From Liopterus haemorrhoidalis (lineage: Eukaryota; Arthropoda; Insecta; Coleoptera; Dytiscidae), in the NCBI GenBank assembly GCA_963971575.1, contig OZ020617.1, forward strand, positions 18,561,403 to 18,625,402: 64,000 bases of DNA, read 5' to 3'. Shown piece after piece: positions 42,650 to 54,655 of this stretch. Within the stretch, counting starts at the first letter, position 1. Every line of letters begins with the position of its first letter. Made by a program: the position numbers and the translations under genes. The notes under the pieces were generated by a model. That model did not search any database and was not told the origin of the DNA. It saw only the letters and a program-made list of their open reading frames with translations.

Positions 42650-43090
42650 ATTCTATTATTTTGTCAAAATATTTAATAACATTTTGATAAAATACCAATC
42701 TGGGTTTCGAGAAAACACTCCTATAAAACGGTTCTAAAGTTTTCAATAAAGAATTGGAAAGAAACTCGAAAATAAAATAAAACTAACAGCCGTATTTTTG
42801 AACCTACAACGTGCCTTTGAGATAATAAATAGAGTTATATTAGTAGAGAAATTGCAGAGCTTAAAATTTAATAGTTGATTTAGAATGGTTTAGCTCATAT
42901 AATATGTCAGATATGAAGCATATTATTAAGTAGAACAGTAGAATATCAGGTAATCAATTTTGTGCAAATGGAGTGCCACAAGAAAGTGGTCTTGGGCCCC
43001 TATTATTTATACTATATATTAATTATTAATATTCAACGTTATTTTTTTGTCTGATTCAAATGTTTGTAGATGACACGTTAGTTTATTTCT
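42650..43090 (+). pseudogene. Non-LTR reverse transcriptase remnant
   Basis: YQSGFRENTPI near 42695, LENKIKLTAVFLNLQRAFEI near 42762, a VKHGVPQGS-type trace with GLGPLLFILYI-like text near 42990, and a trace of FVDDTLVYF near 43062. Frames shift several times. Jockey/CR1-like. Confidence 0.65.
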
Positions 43091-43576
43091 GTCATTAATA
43101 TGTTAACGTATCAATATTAACAGTAATATATTAACGTATTAATATACAGTAAATAAAGAACTTGATTAAAAATTGAATGAAAGAAAAAAAAAAAACAAAG
43201 TTTATGTTAATATCTTCAAGACCTGAAAAATATAGTATAACGAGAAAATTTAAAATATTAATATGTACAGATTTATAAAATAAGTCCATTGACATATGTT
43301 TACTACTATAAGCGTCAAAGCAATACTTACCTGCTGTTCATTTCATACTGTTGGAGAAACAAAATAGATGATAAAGGAAAAAAAAAATCTTACTATTTTT
43401 TGAGAAATGTTAAAGAAATATAATTCGTTTCCTACATTATTTGCCTCTTCGCTTTGTAAACTTTGGAAGATTTCAGGAAGTTTCTGAAATGGATTCATTT
43501 ATAATATTTTTTGTAAATACTTTTACTACTATAGACGAGGATGTGTCTGGTAAGATTGCAGATTATTTTCAAATTA

Positions 43577-43712
43577 GGGCCGGTTTCTGAAAGCTTAGTT
43601 AACTATAATCAAATAGTTAGAAAATTGTTGCTATGGTTACTTATGGGGTTGTTATATTGTGACCATAGTTGACCATTTGCTTATAGTTTACTAAGCTTTC
43701 AGAAACCGGCCC
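43577..43712. mobile_element. Harbinger-like MITE with TTA target duplication
   Basis: Ends GGGCCGGTTTCTGAAAGCTT and AAGCTTTCAGAAACCGGCCC are perfect inverted repeats, flanked by tta at 43574-43576 and 43713-43715. 136 bp. TTA (TWA) duplication and G-rich ends fit PIF/Harbinger MITEs. A second copy lies interrupted at 53962. Confidence 0.9.
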
Positions 43713-43755
43713 TTAGTGATGCGGATAATTTGAAATTGGAAATAATAAATTTAAA

Positions 43756-45510
43756 AAAATTGACGTGAAGTGTGAATTTTCAAATATTTCAGGATTTTGT
43801 AGGTATATTGTTAGTGATGATTATTAGAAGGCCAAACGATGAATGCCAATCACTACATAACACAATTAATTACAAGTGTTGGTTTTAAATCCTTTAAATC
43901 GATAGGCACGACAAGAAGGTTGCAGTTAGATTTTTTCTACCGTGTATCACATATCTCTAATAATACCATAATATATATTTCAAATCATTTTGTTTTTTCG
44001 TAATATTGCACAAATATCTTTCAAATCCAGACTTGGCAACACTGCGGGCGATCTTTTGTCACGCAAGAGTATAACGCCTACAGAGATATTGTTTATATTG
44101 CAACTATATGAAAAACTCTATCTCAGAAAGACTGATAGTAATAAAATTTATTATTTGTAAAAAGTTATTGTTTTTTCACACAGAAGCGGCCCACAAAATA
44201 TGAATAGTTCGAAACGAAATATTGTTAAAAACAACCGAGTGTGCCGCACATATTATATGGGAATACGAACTAGGGTTAAACACAATAGATCATAAAAATG
44301 TTACCCTAAAATTTTGAGGAAAAATATGGTCACAGGGGTGCGTTTAATGATATGATAAATATTGTCACAGGCGTACGTTTAATAAAATGATAAATAGTAA
44401 TATGGAAATACACAAAACTAATTTAAACGTGTTTAAAATGAGCACGCCACTGGTAACTGCCTGACAAAATGATTTATTACTATCAGTCTTTCTGAGATAG
44501 AGTATTACAGATTCTATACTAGAAATGGAATCCCAGCAACCGGCCAGTTGTTTATTTATTTTCCTAGTCGATATTTGCAAAATAAATTTACGTACCTCTT
44601 CTCTACCATGACAAAATGCATCCATGTGTATAGAAATATATTTTTTTAGTTTTAACTAAGATATTAAACGAAAATCTTAATACTGGGTAAAATTTTGTCA
44701 AAATGAAATGTATTTCAAAAATCAATTACCGTTCCTTAATCTATACTTAAAGGGCTTCTATTTAATATCCCGACAGTCAAATTTAAATATATATATTTTT
44801 TTCAATAACACAAACACTGTAATATTTTCCAAAAACGAAATCAGGTAAAAAAAGTCCTCTCGTACGTTTCCGGTTCATAGCAATATACATTGCTTAAAAT
44901 TTTTTCAGATTTTTAATTTAACCCCTCAGGGTTTAAAGGTGCGGGACACTGATTTTTTAGAATTTTTTTGGAAAATATCGTATTAAAATAAAAAATTATA
45001 ATAATCAAAAACTACTTCCTGTTCCTTAATCTACGTATTTCTTTTGATACCAAACTTTTTCGATGACACAAAAAAAATCAATATTTTGCGAAAAACCAAT
45101 TTGATCAAAATTTCCTGTTGAACTATTCCGGTTCCCATCAATGTACATTATTAAGATTTTTTTCAGATTTTTAGTTCAATCCTTCTGGGAGATAGGGTGG
45201 GGGATAAAAGTTTTTGGCCATTATATTGACAAAAACTCAATAAAAAAAGATTTTTCAAAAATAAATTTTGTTTGTGCATCCACGCAGTAAGAGGTTTCAT
45301 TTGATACCCACTCAAAATTTAAAAAAAAATATTTTTTTCCATTAAATACATATTTGTTTATATTTACCCCGCGCTGTATTTTTTTGAACACTATAGTTTT
45401 CCGATATGTGGGTCAAAAAGTTTTACAAGTATGCCAAATTTCGACATTCTATGCTCAACCGTTTGGCTACAATTTTTACCGTACAGACAGACCAAATTTT
45501 CAAATCACAT
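43756..45510. repeat. Long foldback-like interspersed repeat, copy 3, with internal insertion
   Basis: 43765-43806 matches the left block of copies 1 and 2; 44640-45490 matches their tandem units, gtgggtcaaaaagttttaca block and accgtacagacagacc end. The intervening ~0.83 kb is unique and holds the inverted repeat at 44115-44503. Non-coding. Confidence 0.55.
44115..44503. repeat. 31-bp perfect inverted repeat pair
   Basis: 44115-44145 and 44473-44503 are exact reverse complements (core tcagaaagactgatagtaat) about 330 bp apart. A 35-bp direct duplication (cacagg...gcgtttaat) begins at 44331 and 44366. Possibly termini of a small DNA element, but no target duplication was found. Confidence 0.75.
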
Positions 45511-45759
45511 CAAAATGATGAACTATTCTGGAGCTTGGTTGATAAAAATAGTTACCCTTTATTAAGAAAACGTAATAATATATTCGTGTGAATCTCTTAA
45601 AAAACTCTTAAAAATCTTGAAATATGAAGCATTTAAAATCAAAGTACTGTTCTCAACAGATACATTGCCTTAGAACTGGGATTTCAACCTACGTGCCGGA
45701 TTACAAGAAATTAGCTGATGATATACAATGCCAAATGTCACATTAAAGTAATATGTACT

Positions 45760-45829
45760 TTTTTTGTGCCCGTCGTCCTAAGCCAGCCATTAAAGATGCC
45801 CTTCTTTGCGAAAAAGTTGCCGATCCCTG
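45760..45829. mobile_element. hAT terminus remnant
   Basis: gttgccgatccctg at 45816-45829 is the inverted form of CAGGGATCGGCAAC, a common hAT end. Upstream PDYKKLADDIQCQMSH (45690-45745) may be a trace of a hAT transposase tail, which is uncertain. Confidence 0.45.
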
Positions 45830-45929
45830 ACGTAGATTATATTACAAAGAAAATTGCTAAAAAAGTAAATTAATTAAATAGAGTAGGAAAGAATTTATCA
45901 CATTTTGCCAAATTAATAATTTATAACAT

Positions 45930-46912
45930 TATCATATTAATTTCCATAACTTTCACTAGAAATATAAAATTAATAAATTATAATTATTCGTTAGGAGATA
46001 ATACATTAATAAAATTATCACTAGTCAAAGACCTAGGTATTTTGCTAGACAGTAAGCTTAATTTCGACAAACATATTGACAATATTTGTATAAAATCCTA
46101 CAAGCTATTTGGATTCATCATAAGATCATGTAAATTTTTCAATAATTTAAAACCAATTATTGTTTTGTACAATTCCTATGTTTTAAGTAACTTAAACTAT
46201 TGTGGCTCAGTATGGAACTCCCAATATATTACTCACAAAATAAGACTTGAAAGAGTTCAAAAAAAGTTCACTAATTATCTATGTTACAAATTTCCACTGA
46301 CTGCTCGTTCGTACAACTCTAGGTGTAAATACCTAAATATAATGTCATTAGAAAACAGGAGAGCGATTACCGACATAATGATTTTAAAAAAGATATTAAA
46401 TAATTATATCGACAATTCTGAGTTATTAAGTAAGATTCATTTCAATTTCCCTACTAAAAACGTATATATAACTTGTTATACCAACCTTTTGCTAGAACCA
46501 ATTTCTTGCTAAACTCGCCAATGCATCGGTTAGTATCTACATTTAATAGTAACTGCCCTAATGTAGACATATTTTACGATTCAAATCAGATTTTCTAAAA
46601 CAACTTAATAAGTAAATTTCTTTCAAACTCGTAATTAATTCCAAGAGTGTTCATATTTGTACGTAATATTAATTAATTATATAAAATCTATATGTAACAT
46701 TGTATGTAATATTGTAAATGTAATATGGTTATAGGATTCATCCATATGAATTCGCTTGTTGTATATCTATGTGTATGTATTTCTTTATTGTTTAAGATAG
46801 ATAAGATAGAAATCTTAAGAATTCATTATATATTAATTGTAGTCATACTTATTGGGTTCGTCCTGTGTACGATTCTAAAATTTACATAAAATAAAATAAA
46901 ATAAATAAAAAT
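45930..46912 (+). pseudogene. 5'-truncated Jockey-like retrotransposon 3' end
   Basis: LVKDLGILLDSKLNFDKHID (46024-46085) continues in frame to YKLFGFIIRSC, LYNSYVLSNLNYCGSVWNSQ and LERVQKKFTNYLCYKF, the region after the reverse transcriptase palm in Jockey/CR1-like elements, ending at 46512 by a frameshift (RTNFLLNSPMHRL continues in another frame). A 3' UTR runs to an (AAAAT)n-type tail at 46885-46912. The palm domain is missing through 5' truncation. Confidence 0.85.
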
Positions 46913-48126
46913 ATTACAATTTTTATGTTTCCAAATTACACGAAAATATATACAACTGCTTTTGTATGCATCTCGGAGAAATTAACAGACAGAAATCTAT
47001 TTCTGATGGACATTGTTTTCCTAAAACATGCAGAAAAGTTTGCGGGGAAAAAAAAGTTATACCCTCCAATTTCAATTATATAATTTAAACAATAAAGTGG
47101 AACAGAGACAAAAGGAAAAATTGTGGCACTTCATTTATTATTCTCCTAATTTAATTTTTAAATCACTCCCCACTGTCAATTTAAATTTCCTCATTTGTAT
47201 TGCTACCTCTCGTCAGTATTAGCTTTAACTCATCAATATGTACATCATTGAAATCGCGAAAATTAATTTCCCTCAGTAAACAATAACAAAAATGCGAATT
47301 CATACAACACGTGGAGGTGTTAATGCCAAGCATGACATTGTCAACAAAGGGACCTAGTTTCGAGTGAACCTTTTGTCCAAAATCATAACAAAAGCTGGCT
47401 GGAGAAATATTTATTTCGGTAAATTGATTTCAATCAACATACAAGATCCTTCTAACAGTGATATCAGGATTGTTTCAGTTCAAGTTAAGAAGCTTGTGTA
47501 TTTTCATTAAATATACAAAGATATAAAATACAATGGAAGAAAACAGAATATCATTTACTGTTTATTTTTGTATAGTTTTATGTTTTAAATTTATTGTAGT
47601 CAACATAAACATTCGTTATGTTGGATAAATAGTGACTACGTAATTGCACAACTTACAATTTGTGTAACCTACTTTGGTATGAGAATTTATGTAATTTGCA
47701 CTTTGGTTTTGTTTTTCTAACTTCTACTACCGTTTAACTGCTTTCTGGAATTGCATTTGAATTTATTTATATGTAAGAAAGCTTGTCCAACAAATAAAGC
47801 AAGAAAAACAACTCTTAGCCCAAGGGACAACTAAAGTTCCGCAGCATAAGTGTGCCATGATGTTTTATGTAGTGTGCCACGGTATTTAGGAAAAAGCTCT
47901 GTAAACATTATGAATTGGATCAGTCCATATGTTCGTGCGTACGAGGAGTGATCGGAAAGGTTCTAGAACGAATTAAATGACGGAGTTGCGCGCCTATGTC
48001 GTTCATATGTTTTGAAAGCCTAATCTTTCATATAACTGCAGTCAAATTTCCAGACTGATCGCGCATACAGTATAGATGTGACAGTCAAATATCGCAACAA
48101 ATTACGTACAATACATTTTCTTACTC
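46913..48126. other. AT-rich DNA without recognised genes
   Basis: No coding motif. From 47938, gaggagtgatcggaaaggtt may be the left terminal region of the mariner element whose transposase follows; no matching right terminus was confirmed. Confidence 0.45.
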
Positions 48127-49080
48127 ATGAATAAAATCGAGTTCCGTGCAGTGATAAAACATTTCTTTTTAAAAAGTTAAAGATATAAAAACGGAGTTAG
48201 ACGGAGTTTATGGTGAGTCTGCTCCTTCATATGCAACAGTTGCAAACTGAATTGGAGAAGAAAAATGCGGTCGATCAAGCACAGAGGATGGAAGAGCTAC
48301 CGATAAAGAAACGGTTAGAAAAGTTCAGGCAATCGTGATGATCGCCGATTAAAATTGCGAGAGATAGCAGAGACAGTAGGCATTTCATAAGACCGCGCAC
48401 ATTTACACCAACATTTGGACAAGACAAAGCTCACTGCAAGATGGATGTAGCGTTTGTTAACAAAAGACCAAAAGCAAGTGCGAATGACCATTTCTCATGT
48501 CTCGACTCACGCGCAATAAAAAAGATTTTTCGTGACGTTTTGTAACTGTCGATGAAACGTGGATACATCACTACACCGCGAAGACCGAAGAACAATCAAA
48601 ACAGTGGATAGCACGCGGTGAACGAACTTCGAAGAAGACCAAGATAATGTCATCAGATCGTAAAATTATGGCTACCGTCTTTTGAGATTCCTGAGGGATA
48701 ATTTTTATCGACTACTTCCAACATGAAAGAACAATAACAGGCTAGTATTATGCGTCATTATAAAACAGATTGAATGAAGAAATCAAATCCAAAAGGCCAC
48801 AGTTGGCGAAGAAATAGTCTTGTTCCACTAAGATAACGAATCTTTCCATAAATCGGTAATTGCGATGGCGAAACTGCATGAATTACGATTCGAATTAATC
48901 GAACATGCGCGGTACTCGCCTTGTACTCGACTTGGCTTTCTCCGATTTCTTTCTGTTTCCAAAACTCAAAAAATGGTTGTCTGGAAAGAAATTCGCATCA
49001 AATACTGAAGTTGTTGAAACTGTAAATGGACATTTCGAGAATTTGGTTATTGGTCTAAATGTATATAGCTGAATGGAAAC
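48127..49080 (+). pseudogene. Mariner transposase pseudogene
   Basis: Starts with MNKIEFRAVIKHFFLK at 48127 (typical mariner N-terminus). Further blocks: RRLKLREIAETVGIS near 48345, RLLTKDQKQVRMTISHVS near 48450, VDETWI-like text near 48550, KATVGEEIVLFH.DN near 48800 (second aspartate), and VIAMAKLHELRFELIEHARY near 48860 before a degraded SPD block. Many stops and frameshifts, but almost the whole gene length is represented. Mariner superfamily, DD34D group by comparison from memory. Confidence 0.85.
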
Positions 49081-49306
49081 TATTTAAAAAAAAATAAATA
49101 CAATTTTGCCCCAAAAAGTTATGATTACTGCTACAGACGTAGCACTGTCCCCACTCAAAAATATAGTTATCAAAAAGTAGCGTTTGTTGGAAGTTCTTAC
49201 AAGTTCTTAGCGCGAAAGTTAGTTAGTTAAAATTTTGTCCGCACAGCAACGATGGCTATTTGCGTCTAACACATCCCAGATCTGCGTGAATAACAACTAC
49301 TCAAAA

Positions 49307-49349
49307 ATAACGCAGATAGTGATTTCCAGAGAATCACTATCTGTGTTAT
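49307..49349. repeat. Hairpin with 18-bp arms
   Basis: ataacgcagatagtgatt and aatcactatctgtgttat pair with a single G-T wobble around a 7-nt loop. No function assigned. Confidence 0.85.
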
Positions 49350-49975
49350 ACCCAATACGAACAATCAGTTTCACAGCCCTCTCGCTAATACTGCCCTGTA
49401 GCTAATGAACCATGCCTGTAACGTTCCGTTACGGGCGCGGCACATTGCCATGTTATGTGGACTCACTGCTGTTCAAGCCGAGAACTTTACAATTCTCTGA
49501 CATAACAATACAATTCAAAACAAAAATAAGAAAAAATAACCTGTAGCGATACAATATATATATTGACATCATTTAAAAATTTTAAATGTATCTCTTCTTT
49601 GTCAATTTATTTCGTGCCGATTTTGCGAGTGTAAAATTTGTTAAACTTATTCAACAATATTCAGTTATAATCAATCAATTATATATTCTCCTTCATTATT
49701 CATTACTTTTTCCAAATCATTCCATTTGAAGAGTTCTCTTAGTAAACCTTTTTAGTACAACGATTGGCAAATTGATGAGAAATCAACACAGTTTATGCAG
49801 AATGAAAAATGATATTTTTTGTCGAATAATCCCGACGATACGTAAATGAACAGTAATATTCTTGAAAAACACACACAAACTCGTGGACTGATCTGATATA
49901 AAAAAAACATTTTCTTATTTTACTTGTATCTGTTGCGCAATAGATGCAAGAATATTGAAAACCATTGCCTTAGAA

Positions 49976-50245
49976 TAGTGTTTTTCAACCGGTACCGGGA
50001 CATATTAGTGTAACGTCAGAGAACCCTGTTATTAATGTAATATTAAAAAATTAAATAAAAAATAAAAATCATTATATACATTATTTTTAAAATAACACAA
50101 TGTTTAAAATATAAGTTATTGACCTTTTAAATAATTAAAATCTTGAAACACATTTTATAATTACAAAATTTTTCATTACAAAAACTGATGGTGTGCTTTG
50201 ATAATTTTAGCACCCTATTCCGTTGATCAAGATTGAAAAAAGCTG
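49976..50245. mobile_element. Decayed hAT MITE
   Basis: tagtgtttttcaacc at the left and gattgaaaaaagctg at the right are decayed CAGTGTTTTTCAACC-type inverted ends; flanks ccttagaa and ccttaaac match at 6 of 8. Non-coding. Confidence 0.6.
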
Positions 50246-50439
50246 CCTTAAACGACTATATACAGCAGTGTTTCTCAACCTTGAACAACGCTGATTTTAG
50301 GATACAGCAAATGTTGGAAAATGCCACAGGAAAAAAATACAGCTTGCCTTTGTTTATAGCAGATGTTCAGAAAGGAATGCCTGCGGATTATAAGCAGTTC
50401 ACGAAAACATTTAATGCCGATTTTGAAAATAAAAATTAA
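50233..50439 (+). other. Unassigned short open frame
   Basis: 68 codons; residues such as LENATGKKYSLPLFIADVQK and GMPADYKQFTKTFNAD give a plausible protein-like composition, but I recognise no family. It starts within the MITE at 49976-50245, so any real coding part would be downstream of 50270. Could be a fragment of an unknown repeat-borne gene. Confidence 0.3.
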
Positions 50440-51505
50440 GAAATATGGTATGTAGAAAGATGGTCTATCTAATAATGGTTGGTTTATATACGGAACAAGA
50501 ATAAGGAATAGGAAATAAGAATAGTACACAAGATTTTAAAACATGGCTGCGCCGTATATCGGTTTATGTAGGAATGAAATTTAACTTAAACATAAGAATA
50601 GTTGGTAACATTCAACATTTTATTCTTATTTCAAGAATAAGACACGATAAGCCTGCGCACAGCAATCAAAATGTCTGCCGTAATAAAGTTTGTTCAACAG
50701 ACGTTTTTCAGTTGTGATCAGAGGGTTGTAAACAACAATAAAATGTTTTTATTATTTTTATTTATTCTTCTTGTAAGTTTTAAGAACCTGTCAAGTGACA
50801 AACGTTAAACACAGGCCAACTCAAGACAAATTCTGTTCTCATGTATTTCGCTCATAAATTTTAGCTCGTAAGTCGAACAGGTTATGATCCCCTAGTATAT
50901 AACCTTCGATTGTGAAAAGACTTTAGACACTAGATAACAACGAGGGAAGAAAGTGTAGCGAGCCCTGATACGTTACTTTAATTTCGTATCGTTTATCATT
51001 AACTAGGTAGCAAGCCTGTGATATAATATGAAGTCTGATCTCAAACTGAAATGAGATTTCTGACTAAAGGAGTTCGGGTACTAGGCGTGAGTGATATGCA
51101 GGGTTCTTCATTACGATATATGAATTAAATGATATGTATTAGTACTTACCAACCGACTGATCAGGCAACTTGTAATTAGTCTGGATCTTAGCTGTTCACT
51201 TAAGTTCTTAAAGGTGACTGTTTACACACGTTAAGTAAAACGGTTTAAAATTACTGAATTTGATGTATTATAACACATAATTTACAAGAGTAAGTTTGAA
51301 AAAGTAAAATAGGTACAAAAATAATGAAACGTTTAAAACAAATATAATCTGATAGACCACCAGAATGCCAACACAGTGCCTCTAAGAATTCAACAATTTA
51401 GATGTTCACGCTAACCGGACCGAATACTCTGACCTCGTCTTTAGAGGGACGGGTGTTTATATAAGAGGGCTAGTAACGTTTCTAGGAAAAAGGGTTGTTG
51501 AAAAG
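50440..51505. other. AT-rich DNA without recognised genes
   Basis: No motif recognised. Confidence 0.5.
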
Positions 51506-51577
51506 CATTGTTCAAGGAGATGCTAGTGTTCAAAGTTATTAAGCAATAACTCTGAACAAATGTCTCCTTGAACAATG
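51506..51577. repeat. 72-nt pre-miRNA-like hairpin
   Basis: Arms 51506-51540 and 51545-51577 pair over a 15-bp perfect stem (cattgttcaaggaga with tctccttgaacaatg), an asymmetric internal loop, a 6-bp stem, one mismatch and a 7-bp stem, closed by aagc. The shape and length fit a miRNA precursor or a very short MITE; the sequence alone cannot decide. Confidence 0.7.
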
Positions 51578-52401
51578 AACCATACAAAAATATATTTCTT
51601 AAGTTACGCATTGAAACGTAAGGTTTCTAATTTTATTTTATTATCTGAATTCTCATAAATGTTGACTGTAAAGTACCCTTTAAAATCCCTAAAAAACGAA
51701 TGCTGCACCTTTCAAACAAAATTCTCGCGACGGGTGGTTTGTGAAAGTTTTAGTTTTTGTCTGGGCGGACTAACCAATTCTTTATAAAAGATCTCTATGA
51801 TTAGAGAGATATACAGGGCCAGTGCGGATCGAGGGATTTAATCGGCCTTGGCTCACGGGACTTGTTGATCATTTATAGAAAATGTTTAAGAGGCCCGAGT
51901 CCTGGGTATAAATAAAAACCAAAGTATATTTGAATAATCTTATTTAATTTATATTTTTAATATTAATATCGAAAATAAAAATACAGTCTCTAAAATTATG
52001 AAAGAATGTTAAAAATACAAACAAAAAAAGAGAGTGACTAAAATAAGATCATATAGAATTGATCATAGGTATTTGAGTAGGTAGCCAGTTGCATCAGCCC
52101 AAAAAACTAGCGATGCCCGATCGCCCGATAGGTCGATCCGCCCCTGTATAGGGCGTATCACAATAGAAGGAACAAGATTTTTCTCGATAACGTGATATGT
52201 GAGCAAGTTGGGGAAATATTTGATACACAAAGTTTTCCCAAAGAAGCGAATGTTAGTATTGAAAATTTCCAGAACAAATCGGGAGCACAGGATATCAAAT
52301 ATAATTTATTTAGGATAGAACTTCTGAAAAGAAACAACATTTACTTAAACATTTTTTTAATATCTTTTACGGTTTAGGAAATATTCTTTTCTGTTTATGA
52401 C
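51578..52401. other. AT-rich DNA without recognised genes
   Basis: No motif recognised. Confidence 0.5.
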
Positions 52402-52725
52402 TTGAAAGTAAAGTATTCTTATTTACAAGTGTAGAAAAAAGCTCTATTTACTAGTGTTCAAAAAGCCTTCCATTTTGATTTGAACACTTTCACACTCTTA
52501 CTCTTGAGCTCGGAACATAACACAAACAAAAATTATTTACTTTAAAGTACTTTCAAGTTGGACTGTCTAGTAGATATGACTTAACTCAAAAGTGAAATAT
52601 TATTTATTATTATTATTTTTATTATGCTCCGCGCTATACATAGCAAAAGAGTAAGGATGCAAAAGGGCTTAAATCAATATGGAAGGCACTTTGAACACTT
52701 GTAAATAAGAATACTTTGCTTTCAA
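52402..52725. mobile_element. Foldback element with ~85-110 bp inverted arms
   Basis: ttgaaagtaaagtattctta at 52402 and its near-perfect inverse ending at 52725 start arms that continue through caagtgt, gccttccat.ttgattt and cttactctt on both sides. The left arm carries about 22 extra bases. A small AT-rich centre separates the arms. Non-coding; superfamily unknown. Confidence 0.8.
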
Positions 52726-53877
52726 TTCCTTATAGAGAATTAAATTTTTCGTAAACCAAAAATTATATTAAAATATATTTTAGTAAAAGTTGTCGCCACA
52801 AACTATTGTAAAACCTAAAGTAACTAAACATTCAAATATGTATCAAAATGTATCATAATGTAAACTAATGTACCGAGGTGCTAATAACTGAGCTGTTGGG
52901 TACCCAGAAATAAACCAATTAATGAAAAATGTTTCTTTTCAAAAGATTTCTCTAATCATATACCCAATACGATATACGTACCCATTTAAATAAACAAAGT
53001 TGTTCTTGATAACTTGTACCGGGTTTTTCCGGAAAATTTCAATATCACCAGTCGATTTTTTGGGTAAACTTTTTTCCCTAATTGCTCACGTATCCCGTTT
53101 TCTAGAAAAATCGTTTTCCTTATTACTATTTTGATACTGCCTGTATATGGTTGTCTGATGACAACCATAACGATCCAAGTATTTGCGTGCTAATTACTTC
53201 GATAATCCAGTACACTGAGGTGTAAATACGAGTTTCAGGTAAACACGATTTGGCTTCTCGCTACTGGTTAGTTTATTCCATAACGTATATTCGCACAAAT
53301 AGTGCAATAATTGCTAGCAAGGAGATTTTTCCTTAAGCGTTTGAAAATATTCCAGACACTCTGTAATTTTAATTTTTGTACTATTTACTGTTCATAATTT
53401 CTTAATGATTAATACTTTGTTCTTTTTTGTTATAGGTAAGTGCCAAGTTGCTGTTCTTTCGTTAGTTTCAGTACTAGTAAGTAAAATAAATTGTACACTA
53501 AACATTTAGTCAGTCAAATGTTAATGAAGAAAAGGTGCTTTTCATTTCTACCATTTGGAAAAAATTCACTTTTAACAAATATCCACCATAAGATAAATAA
53601 AAGTACGGTGGATTTTGTCCGGGTTAAGCGGCTGGCTTAATTATCCAAAGTTCCACAAAAATTACAGTATTAGTGTTTTTTAATATGTATTTTATTTGAT
53701 AAATTACACAAAAATAAAACTAAAAAGTCACAAAACTATTCGTATTAAAAAATTAAATACCTACTACATAATAAAAAATAATAAAAAATCTGAAACAATA
53801 AATTAAATAATAAATTCTGAAAGAAAAATAATGTGCAAACTTAAATTAAATTATGTATTCTGCAAGAACAACTTAAC
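52726..53877. other. AT-rich DNA without recognised genes
   Basis: No coding motif recognised. Confidence 0.5.
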
Positions 53878-53961
53878 GATGGTTTCTGATCCACTTTTCC
53901 ACATAATTCTGTGGTTTCCAAATTTCAATTGGAAGACCATGCAGATTTATGAACATTAAGG

Positions 53962-54655
53962 GCCGATATCTGAAAAGCTTGGCCGAGTTTAATCTTTTGG
54001 TCAAACTTGGTTACAATATAACAATCCCATGAGCAGGGCTGGCGCTAGGCATGTGCAGCATGTGCGGTGGCACATAACCTCGCGACCCAACAGGCCTCGC
54101 GCATGGTGCAAACTTTCTGAACCGCGCGTACTCGCGTACACCAAACTCCCATCTAAATTGTATATGTAGTTTTCGACCGCGTTGAAATAAGATGGAAGAA
54201 AACGGGTGGGGTGCTTTGCATCAGCTGTGAAGCGCTGTGATTCCCCGAATACGAGAGAAAATCACACAGCCGAAAGTTGTTATTGATACATGCCACAGAA
54301 AAAAATAGTGTAACATTTACTAAATGTATCCCTCATTAAAATATATACATTTGAAACACTATAGGAGTATCTGATTTGTAAACAGCGTGGTAGCGGACAG
54401 CACCAGGTAATGAAAATTACATTTTGACTGATGTATCTTGTTCATTCCGTCATTTTGCGTGGTCCATCATTATTGAACCAGCCCTTTTTGACCACCGCGT
54501 CTATATAAATTTTTCTTGTCAATCTCGCACATAGCCTTGCGCCTGCCGTGGCACATGGCCTCGCGCCTTCCCTGGCACATGGCCTCGCAAATCCTAGCGC
54601 CGGCATTGCCCATGAGAAACCATAGCAATCATTTTCTAACAATTTGTTTAAATTA
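53962..54655 (-). mobile_element. Harbinger-like MITE, second copy, interrupted and right-truncated
   Basis: gggccgatatctgaaaagct, tggtcaaacttggttacaat and, after the inner element, aaaccatagcaatcattttc line up with the reverse complement of the 43577-43712 MITE. The left side keeps a tta; the right inverted end is missing. Split by the hAT element at 54034-54608. Confidence 0.75.
54034..54608. mobile_element. hAT element with perfect 8-bp duplication, innermost of a triple nest
   Basis: Flanked by cccatgag at 54026-54033 and 54609-54616. Ends cagggctggcgctagg and, inverted, cctagcgccggcattg (CAATGCCGGCGCTAGG), inverted repeats of about 16 bp with three mismatches. 575 bp. Near the right end a 24-bp unit (cacatggcctcgcgcct type) repeats at 54528, 54552 and 54576. 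No transposase coding region. Confidence 0.85.
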
